From: Lampris incognitus
Lineage: Eukaryota > Chordata > Actinopteri > Lampriformes > Lampridae
DNA: 64,000 bases
Reading direction: 5' to 3'
Assembly: GCF_029633865.1 (NCBI RefSeq)
Contig: NC_079219.1
Coordinates: 56,698,989 to 56,762,988 of the forward strand
Part shown: in pieces, positions 24,601 to 35,500 of the stretch
Layout of the letters: every line of letters starts with the position of its first letter
Position numbering within the stretch: position 1 is the first letter of the stretch
Position numbers and translations under genes: made by a program
Notes under the pieces: model-generated
What the model was told of the DNA's origin: nothing
Databases searched by the model: none
Seen by the model: only the letters and a program-made list of their open reading frames with translations

Positions 24601-27410
24601 TCATCTTTCTCTGTGCCTTCATCATCATCATCACCATCACCATCATCATCCATAGAACCCTCGATCTTCAAGCTGGTGACCCAAGTGTTCAGGTCCTTGT
24701 CTTGTTTCTCCCCTTCTGGGCAAGGGGTGATGCCATCTGGAGCAGTGATATCCATGAGGGAGGAAGTTGAGAGTGGGCCAAGGAGGAGGTGTGGGGGGTC
24801 TCTCCCCGGAGGTGGCGCTGTGTCGCTGAATACTGGAGAGCTTTCTCTCGGTCCATCAGCGACCGCAGCGTCGTTTTCCATCAGCGGGTGGCGTGAGAGA
24901 AAGGGTGAACTGTCTGGGGTGTTCGTCGGCGTCTTGTCATCATCACTGACAGGTGAAGGAAGTCTAGAGGCCAGTGTGTTCTGAACACCGGGAGCACACA
25001 ACAGACCGTCTGAGTTTTCACCGGCGTTGCACGGCGGTGAGGATGGAGAGTCGCCGCTCGTAATATCTCTTTTACTCGGCTTTTCAGGGCTTGGGGCTTT
25101 GCAGAAATCAGTCTCATCTATGTAAAAGCTCCTGAGCCTCTGTTGTTTAGATCCTCCGTTTAGAGGGATTTCTAGTTCATCCTTGAGTCTGCAGTATTTA
25201 CCAAAGTCGTCTGCGTGGTCGTTACCGCTATCGACTTCATTTTTTGCTTCGTTCACTGCCAAACCAGGGTCTCTTCTCTTGTCGTTTCCGTTTCTTACCC
25301 CTACCTCGCCCACCAGTGCAGACCTCGAGTTCAACTTGTCCACTTCTTCCCCCCCATTTATGTTCCTTCTGGTCCCTAACATGGTTTTTTCTGACCCGTT
25401 CCTCTTGACAACGTTAGACTCTTTTACTTCCTCCCCTGTTCTATCACCTGCACTGCCTCCCTCTTTCAACCCTAGACAGCTCCCCTTCGTTCCTCCTATT
25501 GCTCTTTCTGACCTGCTCTTCTTCACCCCTTCGCCAATCCCGCTGAGCTGATCTGGCACAGAGAAAGCCCTCCTTGACATTGTAAACTTGCACATTGTTG
25601 AGCCTTGGACCTTCTGGGTCAGAGCCTCAAACCGGTTGATCTTATTCCTAACACTGTCCACGGAGGGAATAACCATCTTCTCTGAAATGGTCTTCTGCTC
25701 TCTAGTATTTGAACTTATCTTTTGTGTGCCAGACTCGAGAACATCTTTGATGAGACCGCTGCTCTTTATCCCATTTTCCCCCTTTGTTTGCACTCCTTTT
25801 AGCCAATCATTAGTCAATCTCCCCTTTTCTAAGCCTTTATCCCCTTCCACTTTTGCCCCAGAATCTTCATTTCTCTCCCTTGTCCTCCGTCTGATTCCAT
25901 TAACCCGCTTTATTCCCTCCACGTCGTTTTCCCTATCCCTATCCTTGCTGCCACTCATTCCCGTCTCTTTGGGTCTGGCTAGATCTTTGAAAGATTCTTG
26001 ACTTCCTTCCTCCGAGACAGTATGAGGTTGTGTGTGCACGCCACCAATGGCCCCCACCATCCTTGCAGATCCGATCTCAGCCACTGTAGTGTGCTTACCC
26101 CTGGATCCATCCAGAGACCTGGCACCTAGTTCCAGCGCTCCTCCACACCGCTGCCCTCCTGCAGCTGCTCTGTCCCTGGTTAGAGCTGGCACTGGAGACG
26201 CCGAGCTGACAGAACTAGCCGGGTGCGCTAGGCTGTTTTCGGGCCTATCAGAAGATGCACAGGCATCAGTTTTATTGTTTTGCTGGGGAATCAGGCTGTT
26301 TTTCTCCACCTTGGAGAAATGTCTGGGGAAGGTTCCCCCCAATTCCCCCCTGTAAGACACCCTCCTCCACTGGCCAGCTGGCGGTTGGGAGGAAGAGGAT
26401 TGGTTGGCTGATTTTCTGTGATGGGTGTCCGCCATGGTTTGTCCTTCCCCCACAGACAGATCCTGGACTGTCCCAAAGGGGGTGACGTGGTGCCGAGCTC
26501 TGCCGGAATCCTCAGTTTGACCCGGCCCGGTGTGCCCATAGAGTTTCTCTATCCGCTCCCAGATATTCCGACCTGCCTTGGACCCACATGAAGAAGCTGT
26601 CTCCCTTAACCCGGAAGCCGAGCTGAGTCCACACTGAGACTGCAGCCTGGAGGGAAGAGAGAGACCCTTGGCAGATCTCTCCAAAGCCGGACCCATATAC
26701 CTCAGCCCCGTTTCTGTATGTCCAGCTGAGAGTTGATACCCTGGGCTCTTGTTAGTCGTACCTGCAGAGTTAAAGGCCTTCACCTTGGACATTACGCTGC
26801 TCTCAGATCCCTTACATTTCTCTCTCCTCTCCAGACTATCTGCCCGCTTATGTGCGACCATTTCCTGGTTTGTCGAGAGCCCCTGCAAATCCACCCCGGT
26901 GTCCCGCTCAGGACCAGGAGCTCCTTCTCTCCAGTCCAAACTTTTACTCCTACCGGGCAGGTTTTGCCTACTCCTCCATTCGGTCCTGCCCCGCATTACC
27001 ACAGGTGCCGGGTTAAAGCTCCCACCTCCACCATCGCTGCACACCATCACCATTGCTTCACCTCCTGTGCTGTTCTGGTTTGACCAGTGAGACATGTTGG
27101 GGTCTGACGCTTTCTTCTCCTCACGCAGAGCGGCGAAACTACGGCAATCTCTGGCCCCGGGCGGGTTTCCGGTGGTCGTGTTGTCATCTTTGTTTGGGCC
27201 CTGCTCCTTTTCCCTGCACACTCTCTCCATAATGCCCCTGGTTTGACCCGTATCTCTCGCCTCCTGCGGAGGCGCAGGTCTCCCAAGACTTGATCTGCCC
27301 CGTGTCAGAGATAAATTGTAGGCAGGAGAGTTAGCCGGGCGGATGGTGAAGCGAGGTCTCGTACCCTTCTTGTGCTCACTCTGCGCTGTAGGGTGCAGGG
27401 ACGAGTCCAT
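15794..27410 (-). CDS. il16-like: Pro-interleukin-16-like protein with two C-terminal PDZ domains (6 coding exons)
   Basis: Coding exons in order are 24511-27410, 22781-22973, 21533-21631, 21190-21439, 16667-16783 and 15794-15957, giving 1240 aa. All junctions are GT-AG and phases agree (2, 0, 0, 1, 1). Residues 1-966 come from one exon, are Ser/Gly/Lys/Glu rich and look disordered. They include KINRFEAL near 583 and an Asp-rich stretch near 920-930. A helical segment [14 protein letters not shown] precedes PDZ1 (about 1037-1121, GLGF loop intact, [17 protein letters not shown]). A linker with TESDDQ leads to PDZ2 (about 1151-1233, [24 protein letters not shown]). The order Ser-rich helix, PDZ, linker, PDZ, stop matches the C-terminal half of pro-IL-16. 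In mammals caspase-3 cuts that linker to release IL-16. No N-terminal PDZ pair is visible. ATG 27410 has a strong Kozak context (ACAATGG). PDZD2 is the main alternative family. A lineage paralogue of IL16 is likely given the locus. Confidence 0.82.
17281..17645 (-). pseudogene. LINE 3'-terminal ORF fragment
   Basis: The minus strand reads [20 protein letters not shown] and [18 protein letters not shown], the C-terminal end of a fish non-LTR retrotransposon ORF2, followed by (CATCAT)n at 17285-17300. A second copy is at 61128-61400. It lies in the long intron of the IL16-like gene. Confidence 0.75.
17690..19080 (+). mobile_element. Decayed Penelope-like element with GIY-YIG region
   Basis: The plus strand encodes parts of the C-terminal domain of a Penelope-like (Neptune-type) protein: [20 protein letters not shown], then [12 protein letters not shown]. 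After a frameshift near 18265 comes [20 protein letters not shown], a GIY-YIG-type start, and later [20 protein letters not shown]. There is a stop at about 17834. A 31-bp VNTR interrupts the GIY-YIG region. The 3' part (18790-19080) contains AAGGGTGGGGCCACCTGCAG and a GATGAGTGATGAAACG hairpin shared with 40345-40605. It is not functional as it stands. Confidence 0.82.
18380..18662 (+). repeat. 31-bp VNTR inside the GIY-YIG coding region
   Basis: About nine units of CCAGGACTCCACAGTCTACA plus CCATCTACAGA. The period of 31 is not a multiple of 3, so all frames rotate through the same peptide set ([28 protein letters not shown]) without stops. Confidence 0.9.
19340..20545 (-). pseudogene. RTE-type LINE ORF2 fragment
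   Basis: The minus strand encodes reverse transcriptase motifs [27 protein letters not shown] and [10 protein letters not shown] (FADD catalytic box at 20107-20136), then [10 protein letters not shown]. In another frame it encodes [20 protein letters not shown] and [12 protein letters not shown] frameshift lies near 19880. Near 20480 a stop replaces the residue expected between MP and KSTTDA. The 5' end is truncated. It sits in the IL16-like intron. Confidence 0.85.
20815..20962 (+). repeat. 3' tail of the GGATGGATGG repeat family
   Basis: TGACTGCTGGGATAGGCTCC and CGCGACCCTGACAGCAGG, then GGTTTGGATAATGGATGG. The same tail occurs at 57670-57785 and, inverted, at 51770-51900 and 60150-60285. 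Confidence 0.75.
21633..21682. repeat. (GA)n microsatellite at a splice acceptor
   Basis: On the minus strand this is a (CT)n polypyrimidine tract running directly into the TAG acceptor of IL16-like exon 3 (21631), so repeat length could affect splicing. Confidence 0.9.
22000..22417 (-). mobile_element. tRNA-derived SINE
   Basis: Minus-strand copy from CTTTTCTCCCCAATTGCACC to the head complement ending CCACGCCACCCAGACACGCC, with B-box complement GGATTCGAACC near 22351. It lies in the IL16-like intron 2. Confidence 0.85.
23536..23957 (-). mobile_element. tRNA-derived SINE
   Basis: Minus-strand copy from CCCCCTTTTCTCCCCCAGTT to CTACCCAGACGCCCC, nearly full length. It lies in the intron between IL16-like exons 1 and 2. 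Confidence 0.85.
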
Positions 27411-27457
27411 TGTCTCAGGGTAAAGAAACTTAATAACCTGCTGCCGAGCGCCAAATA
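27411..27457 (-). other. 5' UTR part of the IL16-like large exon, with splice acceptor
   Basis: On the minus strand a pyrimidine tract CCCTTTTTTTCAG ends at 27458, so the large exon probably begins at 27457 and a further 5' exon lies upstream. The 47 bases stay open in the coding frame, so an upstream coding exon that enters in the right phase is not excluded. The upstream exon itself was not identified. Confidence 0.55.
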
Positions 27458-27807
27458 CTGAAAAAAAGGGAAGCAGAGAAGTCTATCCGATACTCCGAGG
27501 TTAGGAGCGACTGTCTTTCCGATTCCGCTCCGAACGCTCCCGATAATGGTTTGACTGCAGCGGCTTTAGTTGTGTTGTATCCTGCGGGGAGACGACAGAG
27601 ACGCACACCGCAGTCCTCTCATGGAAACGCATATATATGTATACAAATATATATATATATATATATGTCCTTCATCCAAGATTACCCACAAACCGTGTCC
27701 CGTCCTGTTGTGTTTTCAGACAGCAAGTCCTCGGCTGTGGTGTCCACCATCTCTGTCATGGATTCGGACAGCAACTTCCATTCCCCTGCCAGGCCAAAAA
27801 ACAAAGC

Positions 27808-27809
<2 letters not shown>

Positions 27810-27874
<65 letters not shown>
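27810..27874. repeat. (CA)n microsatellite
   Basis: About 32 CA units immediately upstream of the IL16-like large exon. Confidence 0.97.
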
Positions 27875-27876
<2 letters not shown>

Positions 27877-28137
27877 CAGTTTCATCCCCGGAATGGAACG
27901 GGCTGGAATGTTGTGATATGTGGATTGTGGTCACTCTGGCTGTTCCCAGCGGTCAAACAGAATCACAGAGTGGTTGAAGGGAGGCAGCGGCGAGGGCCGG
28001 AGCGAGACAAAAAAAGAGTGATGGAGGGGAAAGGGAAAATGACAAAAAAAAGGAGATAAAGAGTAGTAAAGAGATAAACAAGAGAGGTAAACGATAGATA
28101 CTGAAATGAGAGAAAACAAAAATTCAACAGTGGGAGA

Positions 28138-28162
28138 TAGAGGGGGAGAGAGAGAGAGAGCC

Positions 28163-28205
<43 letters not shown>

Positions 28206-28345
28206 GAGAGAGAGAGAGAGAGAGGGAGCGAGCGAGAGGGAGAGAGAGAGGGCAAGAGCGGGGGGGAGAGAGAGAGAGAGCACACGAGAGATGGGGGAGA
28301 GCAAGAGAGGTGGGGCGGCGGGGGGGGGGGGGAGAAGGAGCGAGA
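28138..28345. repeat. GA-rich purine tract
   Basis: Imperfect (GA)n with GGGGAG interruptions and a poly(G) run at 28319-28332. It produces long spurious Ser/Leu or Glu/Arg reading frames. Confidence 0.95.
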
Positions 28346-28679
28346 GAGAACAATAATAAAAACATCTGTTCCAAAACCAACAGCATGGTCGGACTTGTCT
28401 CATGGGTGACCCGGCTCTCCCTCACATTCCCCTCATTCTGATCAAACGAGTCCGTTCATTAGAGCGGCACGAGTCTCACGACGCACTCACCTGAACGCAC
28501 ACACGGTTACAACTGTTTACACAAGTAACACACTCCAGCAGCCGGCCTGCAAAACCTGCACCACAAACTGGGACAACTCGCCCGACTGCAATCCGCTCAG
28601 CAAGAAAAAAAACAACAACAGTGTCTTATGCTGCTACAGTCAAGTTCACTGGCACCCACACACACTTACACCACCACCT

Positions 28680-28712
<33 letters not shown>

Positions 28713-29548
28713 GTCAGACTGCACACAGCAGTCGATTCAAAGTGGGTAACGAAGTAGAAAATAACGCCGTAAGGTGCAGAGTGAGCCGAACAAAGTGGCG
28801 GAGATTTACATACAGCGCAGGGAGACTCCACCTCAGGTGGAGGAAGAGATAACATCGCTGATGATGAGCAGCGGGTCACCTACGACAACGACGCCCCGTA
28901 CGGGTCACAGCCGGCACCACAGAACGGCCACTGTGAGGCAGGAAGTACATAAACACCGTCTCTTGGTCGACGACCGGGTCACCTTCCAGTCAGGGGTCCG
29001 AATCCCAGCGAATCCTCCACGCGCCACGGGAGAGCCCCCCTGAGATAAGTGACCGCAACGGGGAGGTGGGGGGTGGGGTGGGGCTGGGTGGGTGGCTGCA
29101 TCCGTTCTTTAGAAAACATGCAAAATATGAGGAGCTTCTGGTGAGTCTGGGTTGCAGGACGAGCCTTGGCGAGGGAGTTCCCGGCGGTGCACTGCGAGTG
29201 TCGGTTTACCGAAACACCTGCTCCGCTGCTAGGACACAAAGCCTCCCGCCTCGGTAACCCGGCAACCTGGCAACCCGGCAACCCGGCCCCGTTTCCTGCA
29301 CCCTCAGACGCAACGGCAACGCCTTACAGTAAAGGTGCATTCATCAGTAGGAGTTAATGCAGTAATAGGAACAAATCAAACTCCTCTGGTCAACGCTAAT
29401 TGAGGTTAATTAGGGTACTAGCTAATATTAGTAAATGACGATTATTGGCTAATTAATGTACACTTGACTGTAAAGTGCAACCGATGAAGCGGATGTAAGA
29501 AGAGAGAGGCAAATGCACACAGCCACTCATCCACTCACTCATGAGCGT

Positions 29549-29589
<41 letters not shown>

Positions 29590-31480
29590 CAAAGACAACA
29601 CAACGCGTATATATGCGCGCACTATACCTTCCGGTCCTCCTCTCTGCTCCCGTCCCGTGCCATGGTGTTGAGCTGGACCCCGCTCGCTGACATCAGCTGC
29701 CTACTGTGCCCTCTCTCTTTCCCTCAGCTTTGCATGATGAATTCTGTGCAGCGGTGTAAACCTGCCACACTGGTTTCTCTTCTCTCTCTCTCTCCCTCGC
29801 TTCCTCTCTTCTCTCTCTCTCTCTTTCCTCCCCCTCCTATTGTTCTCTCTCCTCCTCTCTTCTTCTTCTTCTCACAGGGTAGCATTCCAGACCAGATCAA
29901 TGTGTCACCCTCTAATCGCACAATAGGGAGCACATGCACATACATACACGCCCTTCGGACACATCGAAATCCATCTTTCTTACTCTACACTGCGTGACGT
30001 CATTATTTCCTTGCCCCGGGGAGGAGGAAGAGGAGGAGGGGGGGGTAAAGTTTGGATGAACGTACGAAACTTGGGCAGAAACACCCCCCCCCCCAAAAGA
30101 AATGAGATTTTAAAAATGTTATTCCACTTTAGGTGATCTCTGCCCCGCCTTAAGGGGCCGAGAGAGAAGAGGGAAAACAATCTGCGTGAGTGAGCAGCAG
30201 CAACCGACACATGGCCGGGTTTCCTGGGCTAATGACTGACAAGGAGCGGGTCAGGTATGAAAGACACACAATTCCAGAACCCCTTAAGGATGCAAGGTTG
30301 TAATGACGTCACACGAACGGAGCAAACCCCAGCAGAGACACACGCGCTGCAGCCGAGCGATGCCAAATGCAATAAGAGCGCACAAGTAAATGCGTGTGAC
30401 TGATCACACGCGCAGGAAAACGCGGTGGCTGCGGAGCGTTACCCTCAGCAAAGGAAGACCGTTGCCTCGCGGCCCAGCTCCCTTGTGGGCTCCTCCTTGT
30501 GTGACCGGGGCGTGCGGAGGGCTTTGTCTTCGGCTTCTGTAAAGACACAACATAACCCTTGACTGCCGAAGGAAAACTTCGCTGACGAGGGTTTCAACCG
30601 GAGAGAAGAAGCAGCGGTATTGTCTTGGTTGGAACACCACATTATACAAAGTGGGATGCTGAACAACCAGCAATTCAACAACACACCCGTCAGCAGATAG
30701 GCATGTAGAATTTTTTTTTTTTTAAAAGGGAGGAAAAAAAACCCAGGCAGACTCACAAGACAGAAAGAGATAGACGCGTGCACGGTAACACACAATACTT
30801 ACCGCTTAGTGAGGCAGAAACTGGCGCGGAGTGGTGCACCCTCTTCCTCCAGCTGCATGGGGCAATGCAGCTGTAGCTGGTGTCTTCCGCTGAGACAAGA
30901 GGAAGCCGTCTTTGTGGTTTACTGCCTTGACGGTGCAGCATCTGAAAGTACACAGCAGCAGCACCTCAAACTGGCGTCTTTTATTGACTTGCAACAGCTC
31001 GACTACAGCCACGGCGGAGAAGCGTTGCACAAACACAGCTGAGCACTACTTGTGCAACATTCAACACAGTCTTACCCCAGTGGGCAACTCTTCAGGGGCA
31101 ACAGACCCAATAATCCAATCAATGATTATCTTAAAGCAGAGGAAACGTGCAGGATTCAGTGGTCGTCTCGGGGCAGAGATGAGTCTGTAAGAGAGGGGAC
31201 AGGGGGGGGGGAGGAGGAGGGGGGGCACTGAGGATATTTCAGACACAGGAATATTTCAGACACCCACCCTTTGTTCCTGACAGAAGAATGGGACTTTCTG
31301 TTTCCCTGCAGGATTGATGCAAATCGCTTGCCTTGCTCACACGACACGGGGCGTCGGCTACACAAATCCCGCGATTTAGACGCCGTGCACCGACACACAA
31401 CACGCCGCCGCTGCGAGAACAGGGGCAGTGACGTCAACGACTGACCAGAAGTTACAGCCACAACCAGGCCTGATGTAACC

Positions 31481-32052
31481 GGTTCTTTTCTTGCCCGGTG
31501 CGGGATTCGATACGGAATGTACTGCACCTCAAGGCGACATCACTGACCGCTCGGCTAAAGGGTCAGACCCGTTAGCTAGGGGCTAACGTGTCTTATTAGT
31601 AGTTTACTGTCGTCACCCTCTCCCCGGAAGCGCGCCCTCGCGCTTTGTTCTTCCCGCGCTCCGAAGAGACTTCTGAGGATCCGCACACTTCCGGATCCCA
31701 CCGCTGCCACCGGTTATTTTCTTGCCCGGTGCGGGATTCGACACGGGATGTACTGTACCGCAAGGCGACATCACTGACCGCTCGGCTAAAGGGTTAGACC
31801 CGTTAGCTAGGGGGCTAACGTGTCTTATTAGTAGTTTACAGTCGTCACCCTCTCCCGGAAGCGCGCCCTCGTTCTTCCCGCGCTCCGAAGAGACTTCTGA
31901 GGATCCGCACACTTCCGGATCCCGCCGCTGCCACCGGTTATTTTCTTGCCCGGTGCGAGATTCGATACGTCGATGTACTGCCCCACAAGGCGACGTCACT
32001 GACCGCTCGACTAAAGGGTCAGGGGGCTAACGGGTCTTATTAGTAGCTTACG
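31481..32052 (-). repeat. Three tandem units, each with a tRNA-like segment
   Basis: Unit starts are 31481, 31712 and 31936 (periods 231 and 224 bp; the last is truncated). On the minus strand each has an A-box-like TTAGCCGAGCGGTCAGTGA and a B-box-like TATCGAATCCCGC or GTGTCGAATCCCGC, then GGTGGCAGCGG(T/C)GGGATCC. No full cloverleaf is evident, so these are tRNA-like rather than tRNA genes. They lie just upstream of C1orf43. Confidence 0.75.
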
Positions 32053-32149
32053 CTGACAAAGACGTACTTCAGGACTACTGCCGTGAACAGGGGAGAAACC
32101 GGTTAACTAAGGAATTAAAAAAAGAAAAAGAAACAGTAACTGCATCTTC

Positions 32150-32517
32150 ACCCCCCCCCCCCAACACGGAGGCAGAAACTACCGAGGCGGATTCATTCGT
32201 CCGAGCGCCGGTCCGGCTGCACGGCGGGCCGCTGTACAGCAGATGGCGGCAGAGGGGGCGCGTGACGTCACGGGGGCGCCGGCGGGTCACGTGATCATAC
32301 CGGATGTCAACAAATCGCTTTTTGAAATGTAGTTCGTGGTAAGCCACGCGAAGGCTTGCCTACACCTCTGTCGCCGTCTTGTTTTTTTTTTGTTTTTGTT
32401 TTTGTTTTTTTGTTTGTTTTCGGACCTGCGCGCGCGCGCGCGCTATGGGACCGAGCTCCCCCTGAGCGCCTCTACCGCGTGTTTTTACTTGACCCCGGGC
32501 CGATTTCTGCGGCGGCT
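32150..32517 (+). promoter_or_regulatory. GC-rich promoter region of C1orf43
   Basis: CpG-dense sequence with GGGGGCGCGTGACGTCACGGG-like elements around 32255-32275, including a CRE-like TGACGTCA at 32263-32270. A (CG)n run sits at 32428-32444. The sequence leads directly into the C1orf43 ATG. Inferred promoter and 5' UTR. Confidence 0.5.
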
Positions 32518-35500
32518 ATGCGGTCTCTCTCGCACGTTAACGTGGTGCTGGTGATGGCCTACGGAAGTCTGGTAAGCGTATTTCACAGTGGTCTCCGGGA
32601 TCAGCCTGTTCTTTCATTAAAAATATAAACCTTTGTCCCTTCGCCGCGTGTCCCTACGAACAGGCGCAAATGTCCAGCCTGAGGGGCCAGCGTGTCTTAC
32701 ACGCAGGGACCAGACGATGCTGTTCGGTGCTAGACCGAGTGAAGCTCTCCGGTAGATCCTGCAGGGGGTCTCTCTCTCCGCAGTAGATCCTGCAGGGGGT
32801 CTCTCTCCGGTAGATCCTGCTGGGGGTCTCTCCACAGTAGATCCTGCAGGGGGTCTCTCTCTCCGCGGTAGATCCTGCAGGGGGTCTCCCTCTCCGGTAG
32901 ATCCTGCAGGGGGTCTCTCTCTCCGGTAGATCCTGCTGGGGGTCTCCCTCTCCGGTAGATCCTGCTGGGGGTCTCTCTCTCCGGTAGATCCTGCAGGGGG
33001 GTCTCTCTCCGCAGTAGATCCTGCTGGGGGTCTCTCTCCGGTAGATCCTGAAGGGGGTCTCTCTCCGGTAGATCCTGCAGGGGGTCTCTCTCTCCGCAGT
33101 AGATCCTGCAGGGGGTCTCTCTCCGGTAGATCCTGCAGGGGGTCTCTCTCTGTCTGCAGGCCGTGGAAATGGTGGCGTGACGCATCTTAACCGTTGCCTC
33201 CTCCTCCTCCTCCTCCTCCAGGTGTTCGTCTTGCTGTTCATCTTCGTCAAAAGACAAATCGTGCGGTTTGCCATGAAGTCTCGGAGAGGGCCGCACGTTC
33301 CCCTTGGCCACAACGCCCCCAAGGTAACGAAATACGCATCACACGTGAGAGGACAGACCGCGTGCTTCCCTGCACGATGTCTATATGCTGTGTGACTGGA
33401 ATGGGGGGCGGCGGGGGGGGGGGGGGGCACTCTGATTTAGCGTTGTGGCCTCAAATTAAGTGGGTCCTGGGTTCGGTCAAGCCCACCTGTCTGGTCTCCC
33501 CTTGCTCCCACGGTGCTCCTCCCACAGTCCAGCCCAGTGCATGTGTGAGGCGAATTAGTGACTCCAAATTGTCTATAGGTGTGACTCAATCAATCAATCA
33601 ATCAATCAATCAAGTTGCATTTTCTATAGCGCTTCTCAAGCACAAAGCGCTTCACAATTAATTGACACACACACACGGATTATATTATATTATATTTTAT
33701 TTATCCGGATTATATTCGAAATGTTCGCCGTCCATTTTGCAACATCAGAACAATAGAAGAAGAAATGCTCGAGCCTCTCGTGTTGGGCGAGCACAAGCCA
33801 CCTCACGTGACAATCACACGGTTTTCAAGAGCTCCATGTACCGTTTGTCAGTATGGACGTGGCCTGTGTGTGGGGTTCGGGCCTTGTAGTAGTAGGCTGA
33901 GGACTCGCCCAGGGTGTCGTCTCCCTGCACCTCCGCCCATGTTTAGCCGGAGTGTTTCCATTCACAATAGCTGCTCCTGTCTGTTCTCCGTAGGACTTGA
34001 GACAGGAAATTGATTCCAAGCTGAACAAGGTTCAGAAAATCCACTTTGAGCCACGCCTGCTGTCCCCAGAAGATGACCGGCTGAACTGCAGGGGGCGGAG
34101 TGGTGAGAGGAAGGCGGCTACACACACACACACATACACATCCTGGACCTAGCACAGTTGGTGGGATTCCACTGCAAACACGCCGATGTATCTCGTGTTT
34201 TGCAGGTTGCTATGACTACCTCTATAGGATGAGAGCACTAGACGCCATTAGAGACACAGGTAAGTAGTCTTTACTTCCCCTCCACCATTGTTTCCCTCAC
34301 CTTGGGCGGTCCACTGCCGCCTATGATTCTCTTCATTTTGTTGCCATTGTGACTTCATTTTTCTCTGCTGATAGATTTGCCATTTCGCGAACTGGGAGGG
34401 ACGCCCACTGCTATCACTGGGAAGAGATTCAGGACCTGGCTTTTAGAGCTACGAAACTCCAACGCTCTCATCCACAGTAACCAAAGCTCCCTCATCGACA
34501 CGGTGCTGGAGGGTTATAATAACGCGCGCCACGGGGCAGAGGTTGGTTTTTATTCTCCGCCCGTCGTTAGCCCCTGAAAGCCAGGAGCTTTGAGGAGTGC
34601 ACGAACGTGCTGGATGTGTGACATTTTGAGGGTGGAATATTGCAGTGATTGCCTTCTCTCTCTCTCTCTCTCTTTTTTTATTTTTATTTTTTTAAGTCAA
34701 TCGTTGATCACCAGTAGTATTTCTCAATGCATGTCCTTCCTGCTCTTGCCTATAGGTGTTTGGCGAAGCAGAGTTTTTGAAATACCAGGAGGCTCTAACT
34801 GAACTAGCCTCTGTGTGAGTGCCTACCAGTTTGCCCCCTACCACAGTCACTTATTACCTGAAGGACCAGTGTTGCAGGATTTAGGGGGATCTATTGGCAG
34901 AAATGGAATATAACATTCATAACTACGTTAGTGCCTAATCACCTGAAACTATGAATTGTAATTTCATTAGCTCAGGATGAGCCCTTAATATCTACATAGG
35001 GAGCGGGTCCTCTTCCACTGAGCCACCATGTCTCTGTGGTAGCCCAGAATGGACAAACCAAACACTGGCTCCAGAGAGGACCTTACTCGTTTTCACGTTG
35101 AAGCGGCGGCTTAAATTTGGCGGCGCTGGCGTTGAATGCACCGATTGGATGACGAAGAACAACAATAATATTCGCTATCTTACACGGAAGCTATGATGTA
35201 TAGCGTTACAGACTACATAACTAAATACAATTTCTAAATCCATCTGTCTAAAGCAACCTCATCCCTTGACATGTCACGGCTACTCGATGCAGTCGTAGAT
35301 GACGACATCACTATGGAAGTAGCTGCTGGCACCTGAAGACCACCGTAGGGTCTCCTACGTGCTTGGAAAGGGAGGGGTGAGTGTAGGGGTATTCGGTTGG
35401 TTGTGATCTTGCAACCTCACTGCTAGATGCCACTAAATCCAACACACCGGTCCTTCAGTTTTCCTCGTGTGTTAATTCCAGTATGGCGTGCCAACAATGC

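Larger units (their letters stand above)
27463..31480. other. Divergent intergenic region, mostly low-complexity
   Basis: Between the IL16-like and C1orf43 starts. It contains (AT)n at 27645-27666, (CA)n at 27810-27874, a GA-rich tract 28138-28345, (CA)n at 28690-28710 and 29552-29584, and a CT-rich tract 29776-29875. Upstream exons of the IL16-like gene probably lie here. One exon-shaped segment is noted in the findings; none is secure. Confidence 0.4.

Noticed and set aside
24613-24984. Plus-strand frames opposite the IL16-like large exon
   Set aside because: Shadows of the long minus-strand exon; no splice signals or homology.
31488-31562. Functional tRNA gene
   Set aside because: A- and B-box-like motifs exist, but no acceptor stem pairing or full cloverleaf could be drawn; three diverged tandem copies.
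32654-33430. Minus-strand frames of 193-258 residues with repeated ETPCRIYRR-like units
   Set aside because: Shadow of the 30-bp VNTR in C1orf43 intron 1 on the opposite strand.
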